Below, piece after piece: positions 23,001 through 38,000 of a stretch of DNA of 64,000 nucleotides. Source of the DNA: Notospermus geniculatus. Lineage: Eukaryota > Nemertea > Pilidiophora > Heteronemertea > Lineidae. Position 1 is the first letter of the stretch, and every line of letters starts with the position of its first letter. Location: the NCBI GenBank assembly GCA_002633025.1, contig NMRB01000434.1, positions 74,283 through 138,282 on the forward strand, written 5' to 3'. Both the position numbers and the translations under genes were made by a program. The notes under the pieces were generated by a model that was given only the letters and a program-made list of their open reading frames with translations, searched no databases and was not told the origin of the DNA.

Positions 23001-26000
23001 ACTGAGAGACGTCTAGAGCGTGGAATATAAAAAAGTATTTGATGTTGTGCATGTGTGCATATTGATTGTTTTTATGACAGTTTTTCTCTCTTCAGCTGTG
23101 ATCTGCTCTTGAGCACCTCTGCACATTGGCCACGACTCGATGCATGAATAATTTAAAACTACCGTCATCTTAATCTGAATAAACGTGTGATTTGCATAAT
23201 TTTTAAAAGTGATGGAGATCGATAATCGCAGCATGAGATATCAGGCCTTGTGTGACATGTTTGCCATACTGGAATTGGTCAGCTCTGGAGGCTAACGAAA
23301 TTAGGGAATTTGCTGCCTTTCACATGTCACATGACTTTTGTGATAGTTGTGGCCGCCCAGTACTGGCAGTCCCATCACCTACTGGTAATATTTTTGTGGC
23401 CAGGGTATAGCAAAATTGCCTCACCCATTGGTCATCTTTCCCATGGTGATTGTTGTGACCAATTCTGGCAAAGGCACCATCATCTCTTGACTTACTGTTG
23501 TGGCCATCTGTAAAAGTATACGGTATACGGAAACGCCGGTTAACCATGGGTTCATGGTTGCAAACCCTTTGTGAAGCCTTCGTCAACCGGCATGATGGTA
23601 TACCTTGTACAGGAAGCCTTACTGGCACCAATGGCATGGCAGTCACATCACCTACAGGTCATCTTTCATCTCTAGTGATTGTTGTGGCCAGTTCTGGCAA
23701 AGTCACACCACCTACAGGTTTTAGTTACTTTGATTGTTGTAGCCAGAACTATCAAAGTTGCACCACCTACTGGTTATGTCTCTAATACCGGCATGTCTGG
23801 CCATATCTCTCTGGTGGTTGTTGTGGACACGAAGGGCAAAGTCAGTGTCACATACCTAACTGGTGGAATGTCTAACTTGGTTCATTATCTTCTCTGTAGA
23901 TTATATTGGGAAATTTCAAATGTACATGTGATGGAGGAGAAGATGACAGTCGTCAGAGGAAACGTCTGTTGTCAAAGAGAATTTCCTTCTCTACCGCATG
24001 AGTATAGGTCCGACATGAAATCGAATCCAGGACCTCAGTGGTGACAAGCACAAGATGTTGCCACTGCACCACTCTGACAGCCAGTCTGTCCTTGTCTTTA
24101 TTATCTATCTAAGATTGACCCCAAATATTGGAAGCTGGAATTGGACCTTTGGGAGCGTTGCCATGGTGACCACATGTAGTGTTTTTTCTGCGTGATCGAT
24201 TTCTTCACCAATATTTCATACCTATCAAATGTTGTTGGTGGAGTGTGTGTGAAGATGAATCACCAGACACGCTTGACAAGGACCTGGCTCAGTGGCCATG
24301 GGTTGTCATCATGTTATCAGGCACTGTCAGTAGGCAGTGTTCTCACTTCAGTTGGGATGGGATAAGTCAGATAAGAAGCTCAGGGTTTCTGCCAGCAGGG
24401 GTACACAACGGTCCCCATGACCTGAAGAAGGAAGGGGGATATATCCCCTTAGTCTGCTGAGCAATACAGGTCTCCAGATGTCGGGGAAAATGCATTTTCA
24501 GGGCTTTAAAAACAAATTATTCTGAGGGAGGTCCCCAGAGCCCCCGCCAGAGGGCACCTCTTGTCCTGTTTCCACCTTCTTTTGGTTTAATTCACTGTCT
24601 GAATCCCACAATAGAGGCTTTGCAAATGACGTCACGTGCTGCCATGCTGGAGTACACATTCTGCAGAGGCACAGCGAAATGAGCCAACAATGGCTGGGCG
24701 CACTTCACGCAAGTCACGTCACAGCCGGCTCACACCTCTGCGACCTGTGTACTCCAGAATGGCCGCCAGGATGACGTCATTGCAAAGCCTGTATACCGCA
24801 AGCTGGTGACTGCTAGAAACCTTGAAACTATTTGCTAGTTACCACTCAGGCATGTCAGGCAGGAAAACCCACCCTTCTGCGTTGACGAGTATGGCAAGTA
24901 GAATGTTTTACAACAGACTTGCCTGTTGAAAAGAGCTGTCTATTCCGCATCCTCCCACAGCAGGGTTTTTACCTCGTTCCTTTTCATCCACTCACACCAG
25001 TCAATCTACTTGGTGAGTGAGTGTAAAGAGGAGTGAAACCCTGCTTGGGAGGATGTCCATCCATCTACGTATCTTAGGCTAAGTACTGAGCTGAGCTCTA
25101 CATAGACAACATTGGATAAATTTAATATAGAGTAGGAGGAAACCAGAGTGCTCGGTAGAAAATCTGTGTATTCTATTACAAAGAGAGTTGCCGTCTCTAC
25201 ATCACATGAAGAGTGGGTCGTACCAGGGAGTGAGGCAATAGACAAATCCCAAATTCCCAGATCTGCACACTTCCGCCGAAATCGCAAACACAACCTCGAT
25301 CTGAAACCAGCTGACGTGACGCAATCCATGATTCAGCAATGGTCGACTCTGACGCAACATCGTCGAAGTCACTGTCGTCGTGGGGTTCTCTGCGTCACGT
25401 CATTCAGTTTCAGACCGAGGTTCTGTATTGCGATTTTGGTGGAAGTGCGCAGATCTTTCTTGTTTACGTCAATTTGGGATTGTCTATACATGTATATGCA
25501 CCTCAGGGATCAAAGTTCATATTCTGAAAAAGCAGATTTTGGTCGCACACAATACAAAATGTATTAGGACATCAAATTTTTTGGTCGCACAGAGCAAAAT
25601 CCAGGAGCATTTTAGACCAAATGGTCATGTACTTTGAACCCTGCACCTGATTGTTTCCATTCCACCACTCTGACAGCCATTATCTCAAAGACACCCTCAC
25701 AAGTGATGTCCACTCAAAGCCAACTCACAACCTGCAGACATCCCTCGACCCCTGTACCTCGTCCAGATTCCCTATTGATGTGAACTGTGGGCATTCTTGT
25801 AAGCCTTGCATTGAAACGGTCCTGTGGATGGAACACAATGGCACAAAGGGTTTCATGAGAGAGGTGTTCCTGATTTGACAATACCTGTTTTAAGTGGCTG
25901 GTGTAAATTTGTGTTTGATCACAGAATGTGCACGTTTGGTGTGTTAACCTAGCACCTTCTACTCCTTTATCTAGCCATGGAATTGAAGCCAATGGCTTCA

Positions 26001-29000
26001 ATGTTGTTTCAGTGAAATGTCCACACAGAAATCGTGCAGGAGAAACTGATTTCTGTGTGGCCACTTCTTTGAGATGGCGTTGAAAACCATTGGCTTGTGG
26101 GTCCCACACCAGAATCCGGTTTTGTGTGTGCACACCCTTAGTTGGCGTTTTTGAGGAGTCATCAGGTCCACAGGATGTCCCTTGTCTTGGCTTGTTGTTC
26201 ATCAGTGAGTGATATTGAGATGCTGGATTTGGACATGAAGCAGTCGGTCCATTGAAGAACAATTTGCTTCACAGAGCCAGTTTGTCAGTGAATAGAAAGA
26301 TATCATTTTGAGAGTCAGTATGAAACGTTTCCCATTTTGAGTCAGTGTGCGGAAGATTCTTCTCATTTTGAGTCAACGTGCAGAAGGTTCTTCCCATTTT
26401 GTGTCAGTGTGTAGAAGGTTCTTCCCATTTTGAGTCAGAAGGTTCTTCCCATTTTGAGTCGGTGTACAGAAGGTTCTTCCCATTTTGAGTCAGTGTACAG
26501 AAGGTTCTTCCCATTTTGAGTCGGTGGACAGAAGGTTCTTCCCATTTTGAGTCAGCGTACAGACGGTTCTTTCCATTTTGAGTTGGTGTACAGAAGGTTC
26601 TTCTCATTTCGAGTTGGTATGTGCAAGGTTCTTCCCATTTTGAGTCGGTGGACATAAGGTTCTTCCCATTTTGAGTCGGTAGACAGAAGGTTCTTCCCTT
26701 TTGAGTCAGTGGACAAAAGGTTCTTCCCATTTTGAGTCAGTGGAAAGAAGGTTCTTCCCATTTTGCGTCGGTGTGTAGTTTGCGTCAGTGTACAGAAGGT
26801 TCTTCCCATTTTGAGTCGGCGTACAGACGGTTCTTTCCATTTTGAGTCGGTGTACAGAAGGTTCTTCCCATTTTGAGTCAGTTTGAAGGTTCTTCCCGTT
26901 TTGCAGCTTGTTTCATTTGCAAGTGAATGTTGTTGGTGAAACTTGGTTGCAATGTCTTTGGCTACAACTGACCAGAATATGGATTCAACTTGATTCAATA
27001 GTTTCTAACTGATGAGGTATTTGTGTTGTTCATGATTCCATAAAGAAGCGATGAAGTGATAAAGTGCATTTAACTGATGTGTCCCTTCCAGATTCTTCTG
27101 GTGAAAGTGATTGACATGACACTTCTGGTGATGTTCACATGATTGCCAATACCTTTCCCTGGTGTTGACAGTTCTATACTGTAAAACGGAATCATTACCA
27201 ATACCAACCAATATAGAAATTGTCCTCATGATACTCTGGCTTGTTATTGTGATACTTCCCTACTTCTAATTGAACATCTGAACATCTCTGGTCAGGCCAC
27301 ATGTTTAAGGCCAAGACAATTGATTCCATTGTTGAGTCCCACGCATGTCGTTTAAGCATTATTGATGCCTGCCACCTGACTTACGTGAACGGCATGCTGG
27401 GTAATCATCTTTTCAGTGTCCTCAGCTTTGCTTGTCACTCAATTATCATAATTTTGAAAGATAATGAATCTTCCTCAACGACTAAAAAATCTGAAAAAAA
27501 TGTTTTTCCCAAATTTAAATTTAAGGGGCAGTAGCCTGAACCTGTAGCTTTTCTTATTACATAATCGATGGTTTAACGACTGCCCGTTTTTGTTGTCCTT
27601 GTGGATGGCCACGGATTAGCTTTTCAATTCCCATACCATGTGCCAGGTCAATAGGAACGAGTGAAGAAAGAAGAAGAGAAAACAGAGAGCAAAGCATATG
27701 TGCTAGTCATGTGATCAGTAATGTTCTGGCTCTTTTAACCCTTGGCATCGTGCCAGCATATTTAATAAAATTAAAGAGCAGTTTGGCAAATTAAAGGAAT
27801 ACTAGTCGTGGAAATTGTTAGGCACCTCAGGGGTTCTGCTGATAGGTAGAATTGGTTTTGAATATCGGCTTTACTGGTTCGTTTTTCATGCTGTGGGAAC
27901 TACTTTCATGGTCCAGTCTTTAGGGTGGAGGAATACAGGATGCAGCCCTGTGGGGAACATGAGGGACTACTTTTGAGATGATCTAAAAATAGTGAAGGTG
28001 GGGAAGGTGGCTTTGCTTGAAATATAATAAAGGTGAATTTCCCATGATCGCGTGGGTGATTTTGGGGAATGGGGTTTTTGTTAATCACTGAGTGTCGCAA
28101 CTGATATTGATTGGGAAGAGGTGTCAGTGGTACACAATGCTAAGATGTGAAATGTGTGTATATATAAGTATTGATTGGACTGCAGTTATGTAAAGACTAA
28201 GTGCCTCGTATCATTGGGGCCCCAAATGGGTGACAGACAAAGCCAGACATGCCATGTCTGCCCTTAGTGTGACCTTGAGTGTTGGACTTCGTGGTCACCA
28301 AAATGTATTGATTTTTGACAAATTTTGGTTGAATTTTTTTCTTTTAATTGATGTTCGGTTATGGAATTGTTGTATTCTCTCTCCATTCCCCTTAATATTG
28401 GCCCACTGGTTGAAAAGAGTGTCCTAGGAGGACGTCATCTCTCTTATCAAGCAGGATGTCAATTTCATTGAATTTGCCATGGAGCTGATATCACTGCCTA
28501 TTATTGGACACCTTGCCTGGCAGCCCTACTCTCTCTCTCTCATGAGGAATTGTACCCTCCCTGGGTTGTTGATAATGATTGATAGAAATGAGCCATGAAA
28601 TCTCATCCTCCCATCGCAGGGCTTTGGTCTCGCTCCTCTTCATACACTCGCACACAAAAGTTCGAGTGTATGAAGAGGAGCGAGATCAAAGTCCTGCAAT
28701 GGAAGGATGATGAAATCTGTGTGTATAGGCCTGTGTTGGATTTCCTGAATCCTACGAATGTCTTGTTCTAAATTAACCCTCCACTCATGGGCTAGGCCTA
28801 TATACATACACATGTAGTATAAAACTTGTATCATTTCTGATCATAGGAAACCTGGTACGAGTGTGTTGAAATGGTTGTTCTTGGCTTTACAGAACCCGGC
28901 TATGGTTTGGCTAAAGTTGCCTTAGCCTTCTTCATTCCTTAGGACAGTGGCTTCAGTGGTTATTTTGTGGCCATCCTTTGTAATTTGATATGGTGGAGCT

Positions 29001-32000
29001 TCTGTCATCTAAGATTCAGAAAACATTTGGTACTGTCCTTAATTGAGAGGTGTCCTGAATAAAAAAGGTCAAAATGAATATAGACTACGAATTTGAGATT
29101 GCACTGCGATGTCCTTGAGAGAGAGGTGGTGTCCTCCTGGCAGAGGTGTCCAGTAAGGAAGGTTTGATTATACATGTACTTCCATATAACTCAGGGAAGT
29201 TAATGACTTCCCAACTGAGAAATTCATCTCAACCCAGCTTGTCCTTGTCGCCCGATTCTCGCCATGTCATAAAATACTGCTGGCGTTCCTCGGAAACAGT
29301 AGATAGAATATTGATGTAACAGAGCCCTAGTCAGCTTTGATGTGGAATCTAATACCCCTCGTGGCATTTCTCGTTCTAGGTGCCTTGGAAGATGGGGAAG
29401 AAGAAACAGAAAATACGTCCGAGAAACAGCGCCATCAGCTGAAGCATCGGGAACTATTTCTTTCACGGCAGGTTGAAACTTTACCGGCCACACACATCAG
29501 GGGGAAGTGCGTCGTAACACTGCTCAATGAAACAGAATCATTATTATCATATTTAAATAAAGAAGTAAGTTATGTTAGACTTCATTTCCTGTGTTGTATA
29601 CTTGTGGTGGAATCTCAGCTTTGACTTCCCTGATTCTCTGGAGAGATCGTCCCCAGAAGTTTTATCCGTCAGTCCGGATCGCTCCTGAATTTTGAGAGCA
29701 CAGCTGTCTTATTGGAAATCCTTTGGTGGGATTTGTTGAGGCAAAGTCTACCAGGTCCCTAACGTGGAGTTCGTCGTTTGGGAGTAAATCCAAAGACTTC
29801 TGGGATAGACATCAAATCCAAGTCTTACTATCCTGGTTCAGTCTAAGATAGATGGCAGCACTGATGGCAAGCCAGAATGCTCTCAGTGGGTTGAATGTTC
29901 TATGTGGTATCCAAATCCTTGTTCAATTTATCGTTTTGTCTCTTTCAGGACACATTTTTCTATTCATTAGTATATGACCCACAACAGAAAACACTATTAG
30001 CTGATAAAGGAGAAATTAGAGTAGGTTCTAGATATCAAGCAGATATAACATCGTTATTAAAAGAAGGTAAGTCCATGTCTCATGATAGGAAAAATAATAT
30101 TCTCAATAAATAAGACGATGAGCTCTGCACTGAAGTTGGAGGTTGCATTTGGAAGCAACTGGCTCTTGTGAGTCGACTGTTTTCGGAAACTGTTGATTTT
30201 GTATTGTCCCGGGGTACTCTGTATCAGTATTCATTCTGAAGACAAGATTGGTTGTGACATGAATTGATGCAGGACATAAAAGCAGCAATTTGCAATAAAT
30301 TGTACAAAAACTGAAGAGAATGGCCATGCTGATGCGTGAAGAATTTATCTGACAAGGAAGGGGCCTTTGGTATCGGAATTGGCCACGACGAGTAATTCTA
30401 CATTTCCTTCATTTCAGGTGAAACTGATGATAGGAATATAGAAGAATTGGAAGAATTAATATGGAGTCCTAGCCCCGAAAATGGTCTTTCAGATAAGCAA
30501 ACAGATCAATTTTTAGTAATAGCCAGGTAAGAATCCATCAGCTTAGAGAATTGATGTCTGTACCTAGTGGGTATGAGGGAGGGACTCCTTAACTTCTCCT
30601 TTGAGAGTTTTTTCTGACATAGATAAAAAAAGTAGGCCAACAGTACCTGAAAATATTCTGCGTAGTAAAGAGAGCTATCTTTTTCCTGACATTTCTTGTT
30701 CTATAAAGTTCATGATGCCAACAGATCCTAGCAGCACTGCATGTGCCCTGGGAAAAAAGTGTTAAAGATATAAAAACCTTTTGTAATTTTGCATGCCACT
30801 CATCTCTGTGTTCATTTTGCCCAATTTTGTTGCAACTGTCGCTCAGCTTGATGTGTCTGTCTCTTTTCAGGTCGGTTGGTACATTTGCCAGAGCACTAGA
30901 CTGTTCAAGTACGGTGCGACAACCTAGTCTACACATGAGTGCAGCCGCTGCATCTCGAGATGTGACATTAGTAAGTTCTGTCTTCTGGAGCTGCTGAGCC
31001 TGCCAGATGTTAATCAGAGAGAACATTGATATCCCCGTGCAGACCCCTTGGTTGGGGTCTTTTACCTGCCCTTGCAAAGGCACAAGGTACAAGGCACCAT
31101 GGCTTACTGTCCCATGTGACGGACTGAAGAGCCTGGGATGATTATTCCCATATGGCCCGGGATTCGAACCCGGGACCTGCCGCTTACTAAGCGGACGTGA
31201 AATCACTAGGCTATCAAGGCGTGGATGGATAATCTCATTGAGATTCCCATATTGTGGTACCAACTTCAGTAGCAGCAAGGTTGAGTTGTTCACTGGTTAC
31301 ATTTCATGTATTTTTGACATCGCAAACCTTGACTCACAACTTTTCCTTTCCTCTTCAGTTCCATGCTATGGATATATTACACAAAAGTAACTATGACCTG
31401 TCCAAGGCAATCGCTAGTTTAGTTCCACAAGGAGGTCCAGTGTTATGTCGAGATGAGATGGAGGAGTGGTCAGCATCTGAGGCAAATCTGTTCGAGGAAG
31501 CTTTAGATAAATATGGAAAAGACTTCAACGATATTCGACAGGATTTTGTGAGTTTCCTAAGGAAAATTCAGTCAGTGTTTTATTCGACATGGAAATTACC
31601 GTAGTTGTAAAATGATGTCACGGAGCATCTTCATTCTATTCTGTTTAAACCGAGAGGAGTTCTTTGGAGTCTGATTGGTGTAGTGGTTCTGGTTCTGACC
31701 AATGGTCAGGAGGTAACATGTTCAAATCCTGGTATCAGTGTGAGATTTTTGGTAGGTCTTGTTCAGCTACTTCACACCACAGGCAGGTATGAAAACTGAT
31801 CTGTAATAGCGTGGTAGGAGGCAGTGTCGCTGTTGCTCTCATCTTTTTTTGAACCGCAGTCCGGCTTTGATCAAAAATTCTCGTTCGAACCACAAGCCTT
31901 AAACTGCACATTACATGAACTCGGTGGTTTCTAAGAGTATAGGCACGAGGTAAAATGATCGTATTGTACAACAGATGTCTTTGAAAAAGACTGGTTTAGA

Positions 32001-35000
32001 TACGAAGCGTTTCAAAGCTGGGAAGGGACAGCAGTTAGTCAATTCCAATGCATTACTTTCCTTAGTTGTTGTTTGTCAATGTTTGTTTCCATTTCAGCTG
32101 CCATGGAAAACATTGAAGAGTATAGTTGAGTATTATTACATGTGGAAAACGACAGATCGATATGTGCAACAGGCAAGTGGTAGTGTTCTTTTTCTACTTC
32201 TTTGTTTCAAATCCGAGCATCTAAGATTCCTCACCTCGTGTTGTTGTCCAGGTAGCCAAAATTCCCACCAAGACTGCTTATGATAGAGGCGCTCATGGGT
32301 TTCTACACAGTGAAGTGTGATTTTGCATCATGAAAATTATCTGTAATAAGGAATATTCTTAGTGAATTCTTATTGAATGTGATCTGTCTCCTTCCAGAAA
32401 CGTATCAAAGCAGCTGAAGCTGAGAGTAAACTGAAGCAGGTTTACATTCCCAACTAGTAAGTACTGCTGACTGGACTTTCATCTGATCTCCAACCTGTGT
32501 ACATGACTCTAGTCATCAAATACAAAACTTCTGAACCAGATCGACTCTGTGAACTTTGGTTCTGCATGGCTGATGATGCTGTCTGTCCATTTGTTTGGCA
32601 TCCACCTAACAAATGAAACTTCTGTGAAGGATTTGATGAATGCCGTGTATTCAGTGCAAGGAAAGTAGATGAACATTACGAAACCTTGATATCTCAAATC
32701 TGTCTTATTCTTCTTTGCAGCAATAAGCCCAACCCAGCTGCTATCAATAATTCAAAAGGATCTGATGCCACCTCAGGAAGAGCTTGTGAAAGCTGCTATG
32801 GTAAGGAGAAATGACAGGGTGGAGCCATTGGTCACTAGAGGATGCAGGACTCTAATAATTAGACCCCAATTAGAATGCATAGATGCTTGAATGATTTGAA
32901 AGCATTGATGAAGGAGCACCTCAGTAATGTTTTAGATGGTTCAGACACGCTATCTCTTTGGTATTTCAGCTGCTACCTCCCACCAGTGGTACTCGTGGGG
33001 TCCCATCCACATGCAGTGTCGGTTATGTTCAAATTGTTGGAATTACTGGAAGAAGTACGGTGGTCTCAGGATGCCCACACGACTTGGTAAGCACCTCGCC
33101 CAAACTCAGTCAAAAATCTTCAAAATTTGATGATTATGTGTCACGTCCTGAAGAAAATGGTCATCAGCCGACGCGACCAATTTTATGACAAAATTTATTT
33201 CTTCCTGATGTTCAATATGATGTTGTCTCACTTCGTCATTGTTAGACAATGCCATTTACGGTGTGCATTCATCAAGTACCAAGGTGTGAATGAAAACAAA
33301 AAACTTGATGCTGGCCTGCAAGGCTCCATTTGTTTGAAGGGATTTTACATTTTGGCCAGCAACTGAGGCTGTCATGCTCTGTTGAGGTTGAAATGAATAC
33401 TGGGAAAATTCTTTGGATTTTCTAGCTTGTAAATGACACTCCTTGATGTAGGAAGCTGTTCCTTGTATTGGATCTAGGGGGCAGCAAAAGAGGTTATTCT
33501 GCAAGAATAATCCTTTCTGTTCCACTGATGATTTGGGAAAAAATAGGCATCATCTAACATATATGATGAACGAGACAACTTCTTGGTTCTCATTTTGATC
33601 TGGGCATCTCATTGGCTAGGTTGACGATGCTCGAACTGAACTCAAATGGTCACATGACCAGTACGTTATTCTTTGCTCGTCAACTCTCCATGGAGCTGTA
33701 TGTGATCACTTTTGAAAACTCACCTTCGTAGAAAGGACATCAAAGTCATCATATCCAAAGTTTTAACACTGACCTTTCTTTTTGATTGAAGAAAGAGGTC
33801 AACTCAATGTAACTGAAGGACATTTTGAAGTAACATTTGCAATGGCACTTAAACGGGGCACACTGTAACGTCACTCACACCATTCTGTCATGAAAGAAAT
33901 TAAACTATCTCTTTTTGCATTTGTAATTCTTTCAGATTATTTGGACAGCAAACCTGGTAATTAATGTCTTTGTTATCGATGTTGTGGCAATCTCTGCAAA
34001 TTAAAATCCCTCACACTTAATCAGAGTGTTCCATCTTGTAACCTTCATGACTTAATCTTCCTATTTTCCAAATAACCCAACTTGTGTGATTATTTCATGG
34101 TATTTGCATGACATCTCAGCTGTAATAATCATTCTGTCGAATACTGTCCAGAATTTCACCTACAACAGCCTGAAATCATCTTCACTGCTGCTGTATTCTG
34201 GTCATGGGTGAAATATCCTTGCTTTTTCATCAGATTTCACCTCAAAAACATTATTTTCATTTTAAGTGGTGGTGAATGTCCTTAGCTTTTGTAAAATACT
34301 CAGCTAAGCTTTTGAAATTTTTGTACTCTTTTGATTTTTGTGTCAAAATCCTTACCTGGTCAAACCTCCATGGAGGGTGTTCATTTCATATGCTAATGCA
34401 TGCGCATTATTAATTAGGTACCTGTCAGTATTCTGCTTCCACTGCCATTCATTTTCCTGCCAGTAGTGGTGATTGGCACCAGGATTTCGGGAAGGGGGAT
34501 CTGACCGAATGATGAATTTCTCCGTCAGGCCTAGCAGGCCTGCTCAAGTATTGCTATAACTTCTGAATGGCAGTGAAAAGGGGATCTCAGATGTGTTCTC
34601 GGCCCGGTGGGGCGAGATGCACGAACATGAAATCTGATGTCAGTAAAAGCTAAGCATATGTGTGACACAGCAAATTTTTCGTATTCCGATGGAGTCTTCA
34701 GCTTTTGACATCCTCTGGGCCAAAGATGCACTTCCATATATGAGTTTTTTCGTGCGAGTTGGCACTAAATGGGCAATTCACCGTTGTTGGTTTCAGTACA
34801 ACGTATGCCAAGACCAATGAAACAAACAACCGCCCATAGCTTTCTATGGGTGAGTTGCCCATAGAAAGCCAAATCATGCAAGAAAACTCTGGAGAGGCAC
34901 ATTTTAACACATTTCAATGCACTCTATGCTAGCTTATGAATTTTTGGTACCGTAATTAGGTATAGTGCACTGTTGCCTTAGCTTGGCCTCAATCCTAGTG

Positions 35001-38000
35001 AGCCTTGCAATGTTTAGTTCAAGTTGTCATAGGATGGTGCAGTTCATCAGTAGCCTTGTGGAGTGCCTGTGGAGAGAAGTGGATGACAGCCATGGCATCT
35101 AGAACATTACAATGTCCAGGGGACATTGTAGCACTGTCATCTGATATGTGACCGGGTCTGGGAAAACCTGGCCAAAGTCACTGGAGAGTGACATTGGCCT
35201 TGATCATACCTGCCCTTTGTTGCACAATCGATAAGGCTTTATTTGCCACTCACAGACCGTCGTCTTTTCATTGTGATGACACTCCCTTCATAACCTCTGT
35301 GGTGTTCAGCGACTTTGACCGGGTTTTGCCAGACTTGGTCACATATTTGTGTAGTCTGTATTCAAGTTTTTGTCGTGATGTTCACAAAGTTGCTTAGATT
35401 GTGTCATACTTCTACCTGAAAGCACTTCTCCTCGTGAGAGTTTTCTCGTGTGAGTTAGCTCTCTATGGGCAATTCAGCTAGAAAACTATGGATCTGTAGT
35501 CGCTGTGTTGTTGGTACTCACATGAGTGTGTAGGAAACCAACAATGGTGAATTGCCCATTGGGAGCCAACTTGCATGAGAAAACTTTCACGTAGAGGAAA
35601 GCCTTTGGACTCGCACTGAAACTTTGTCTCACCTTTTGTAATAAATGTTGTTGGAAGAAAACAGGGTGTGTCACAGAACATCAGATGCATTAAGATCATA
35701 CATCGATCTCACTTTAGACATAGATTTGTTCACCAATTAGTTCAGATGTAGCATGTGTGTGTCAGTATGCGTGTTACGTGTTTTGCCGAATGTGATGACA
35801 TTCCTCAACCTGACTGCTGGGCAAACACCAAGTGTAGGCGTGGATCCAGGTGCACCTCCCCTTTTGGCCAACAAATCTGTAAAATCGACCGTGAAATTCT
35901 AGAATTTGGAGCAATTCAGTGAAATTCACCGCAGATTTTAATGTTCCTAGCACAGGGTACCCCCCTATTTTCCCCGCATCCTGGATCCACCCCTGGAGTG
36001 CCGATTCCCCTCACAAAAAGCCTCTTCAAAACCTGTGCTGTGGTCTGGTCCCAAGTGTGTACTGGGGGGATCTGGGGGGATATGGCCCGCTTTTGCTCAA
36101 AAATGGGCCTCTTACAACACGGTCTCAATGGTGTGTTCCTTCCAAACTCTTGGGCTGTCTACCAGAAGAAATGACGTCCTGATTTCACTTATGATGAACC
36201 CTAAGAAGCAGTTCAGAGGATTTCGATACGTTCTCAATCCGTGTATTTCCTTTTCAGATGGTGAGCGACCGAATCCAAATCAAAGGCAAGGTTAGTATCA
36301 GGATTTTTCATCCTTTGTTGTATTGCTGTTGGGGATGGAGGTTGTCGTGGTTACTAAATCTGATGGTTGAATAGAAATAGAATAGTTCACAGAATGTTGG
36401 TGTACATAAGTTGCTCAGTGGTTGCGTAACGACCTAAGAATGAGACCCTTTTGTCCTGTGGAGGGATCAAATTGGCTCAGAACTCAAATTAAACCCTTCA
36501 AAATTGCTTCAAGGAGCTCCCAGGTTTTCACCTGACAATTTTTTTCGATACTTCACCTCTCCCTGCTTAAGGCTGTGGTAACACCAAATTTATTTATGTG
36601 GCTACTTTTCCTTGGACATCTGTCGGCACCGAACTATCTTGTTATGATGACATATGGATCCAGTCTTTGTAGAAGCTGTTAAGTAAAATCCCGTATTGAA
36701 TCTGAGGACATCACCGTTCATTTTTTTCGCAGAAATTGACTACCATCTCAGTAAAATGCCTCATTTCGACTTTGTTATTCTTGTGGTGCGGTTTTTTGTG
36801 GCATTTGGGAGTTGACTCGTTTTCTGTTGCGTTTTTTTTGGACAGAATCTGTTGTTACCAAGTGTTGAATTAGAGATCCCTCCTGTTGCAAATTTTGGGA
36901 AAGTTGAAAAGAAAGGAATTCAGAGAATTTGAAATCCTATTTCCCTGCTTTTCTCATTATTTTCTAATTGTGTTTCCTGGAAGCACAGAACTTCGCCATG
37001 TTTTCTTTGTTCCTTACTTTGTTTTTTCTTTTGTTGTTGTGGTTGTCAAAGAAACCGGAGGTTATGGTAAGTTCCTGGGTGCAGACCTAATTTATAACCC
37101 TATCGTTTGTAAATAGCGAATGTGTCTATTTTATTTGTAAAGAAACTTGTAGCAGTTTCTTTTCTCACATTTGCTTGGTGTGAATTTTATTTTAAGTCCT
37201 TCGTCATGTGCATGCTTAGCTAAATTCACAAAGTCATTCCATTTTATGGCGGAACATCTCAGTCCAGTTTGAATGTACAGGAGAAATTTGTCCTTCAGTT
37301 CAAATTGTGTAATTTCTCTCCTTGTGTGCCTTGCTGTTGTGTTTTCTACCAAATTCGGTTTCCTGTACCGGTAGATCATTTCATTGTGGTGTGCCGTCTG
37401 TGAATCTGATTCTGAGAGTTGTGTCATACAGGTCCCTTGCCGGAGTCACTTGCGGTCGTCCAATGTGAAGGACTGGGTTTTTGTGAGGCCTCACCTCCTC
37501 CTACTCCTAACTCGTTTCCCTAACTCCCACTGCCCAGAGTTGAAGTCACACCAACATAACTTCACACATCCAAGCAACACTTCCAAACAAAAGATTCAAC
37601 AGGCATTAAAGGCGTAACAATGCTATAAAAGGTGGAGATCAACAGGTTGCTTCCCATTTCCAGTCTGAGCACCTCGGGGAGGGTTCTCATAGTACATCAT
37701 GCCATGCATTACAGTACTATTTTACTATGCATTACAAGCTACCTGAATGAGTCATCACTCGAGCCCAAGGCTCGGGAGTTACGCCTTTAAGAACACTTCT
37801 GTATCGTTATTTTGCTTCTTAGGTGCATTGGTGTCATTTTATGTTCGTCAGATGTGTTTCTAGAAGTAGACTGCATGCTCCACCTAGCAGACGGAAATAA
37901 ATGGCACACCTGCCATGTTTATATGACCTGTTGTATTTGATCAGTCAGCGAAATGTGTTACCGCTGACTGAAACTCAAGATTTGTGGCTGTTGTCAAGGC

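Larger units (their letters stand above)
19916..29379 (+). other. MTA intron 4 (9.5 kb), repeat-rich
   Basis: The longest intron in the window. It holds MITEs at 22152-22290, 24615-24790, 24948-25055, 25238-25487 and 28603-28711, SINE fragments at 22955-23012 and 24019-24083, diverged tandem repeats at 23335-23860 and a 31-bp minisatellite at 26325-26905. A hairpin, CCACACAGAAATC with its complement, lies at 26021-26060. Open frames here match none of the gene families I recognise. Confidence 0.8.

Noticed and set aside
25714-26262. 182-codon minus-strand open frame in MTA intron 4
   Set aside because: The longest uninterrupted frame in the window, but I recognise no domain. It covers a hairpin-bearing, probably repetitive sequence, and composition does not suggest a conserved protein.
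10672-26905. Tandem repeats considered as CRISPR arrays
   Set aside because: Units are contiguous or have no unique spacers of constant length, and the DNA is clearly animal nuclear.
26404-26998. Minus-strand frames of 108 and 148 codons
   Set aside because: Produced by the 31-bp minisatellite, whose period keeps every frame open.
36980-37068. Possible additional small MTA exon before a GTAAGT-like donor
   Set aside because: The candidate is about 15 nt with a poor acceptor and no peptide match. The flanking exons already join in phase.
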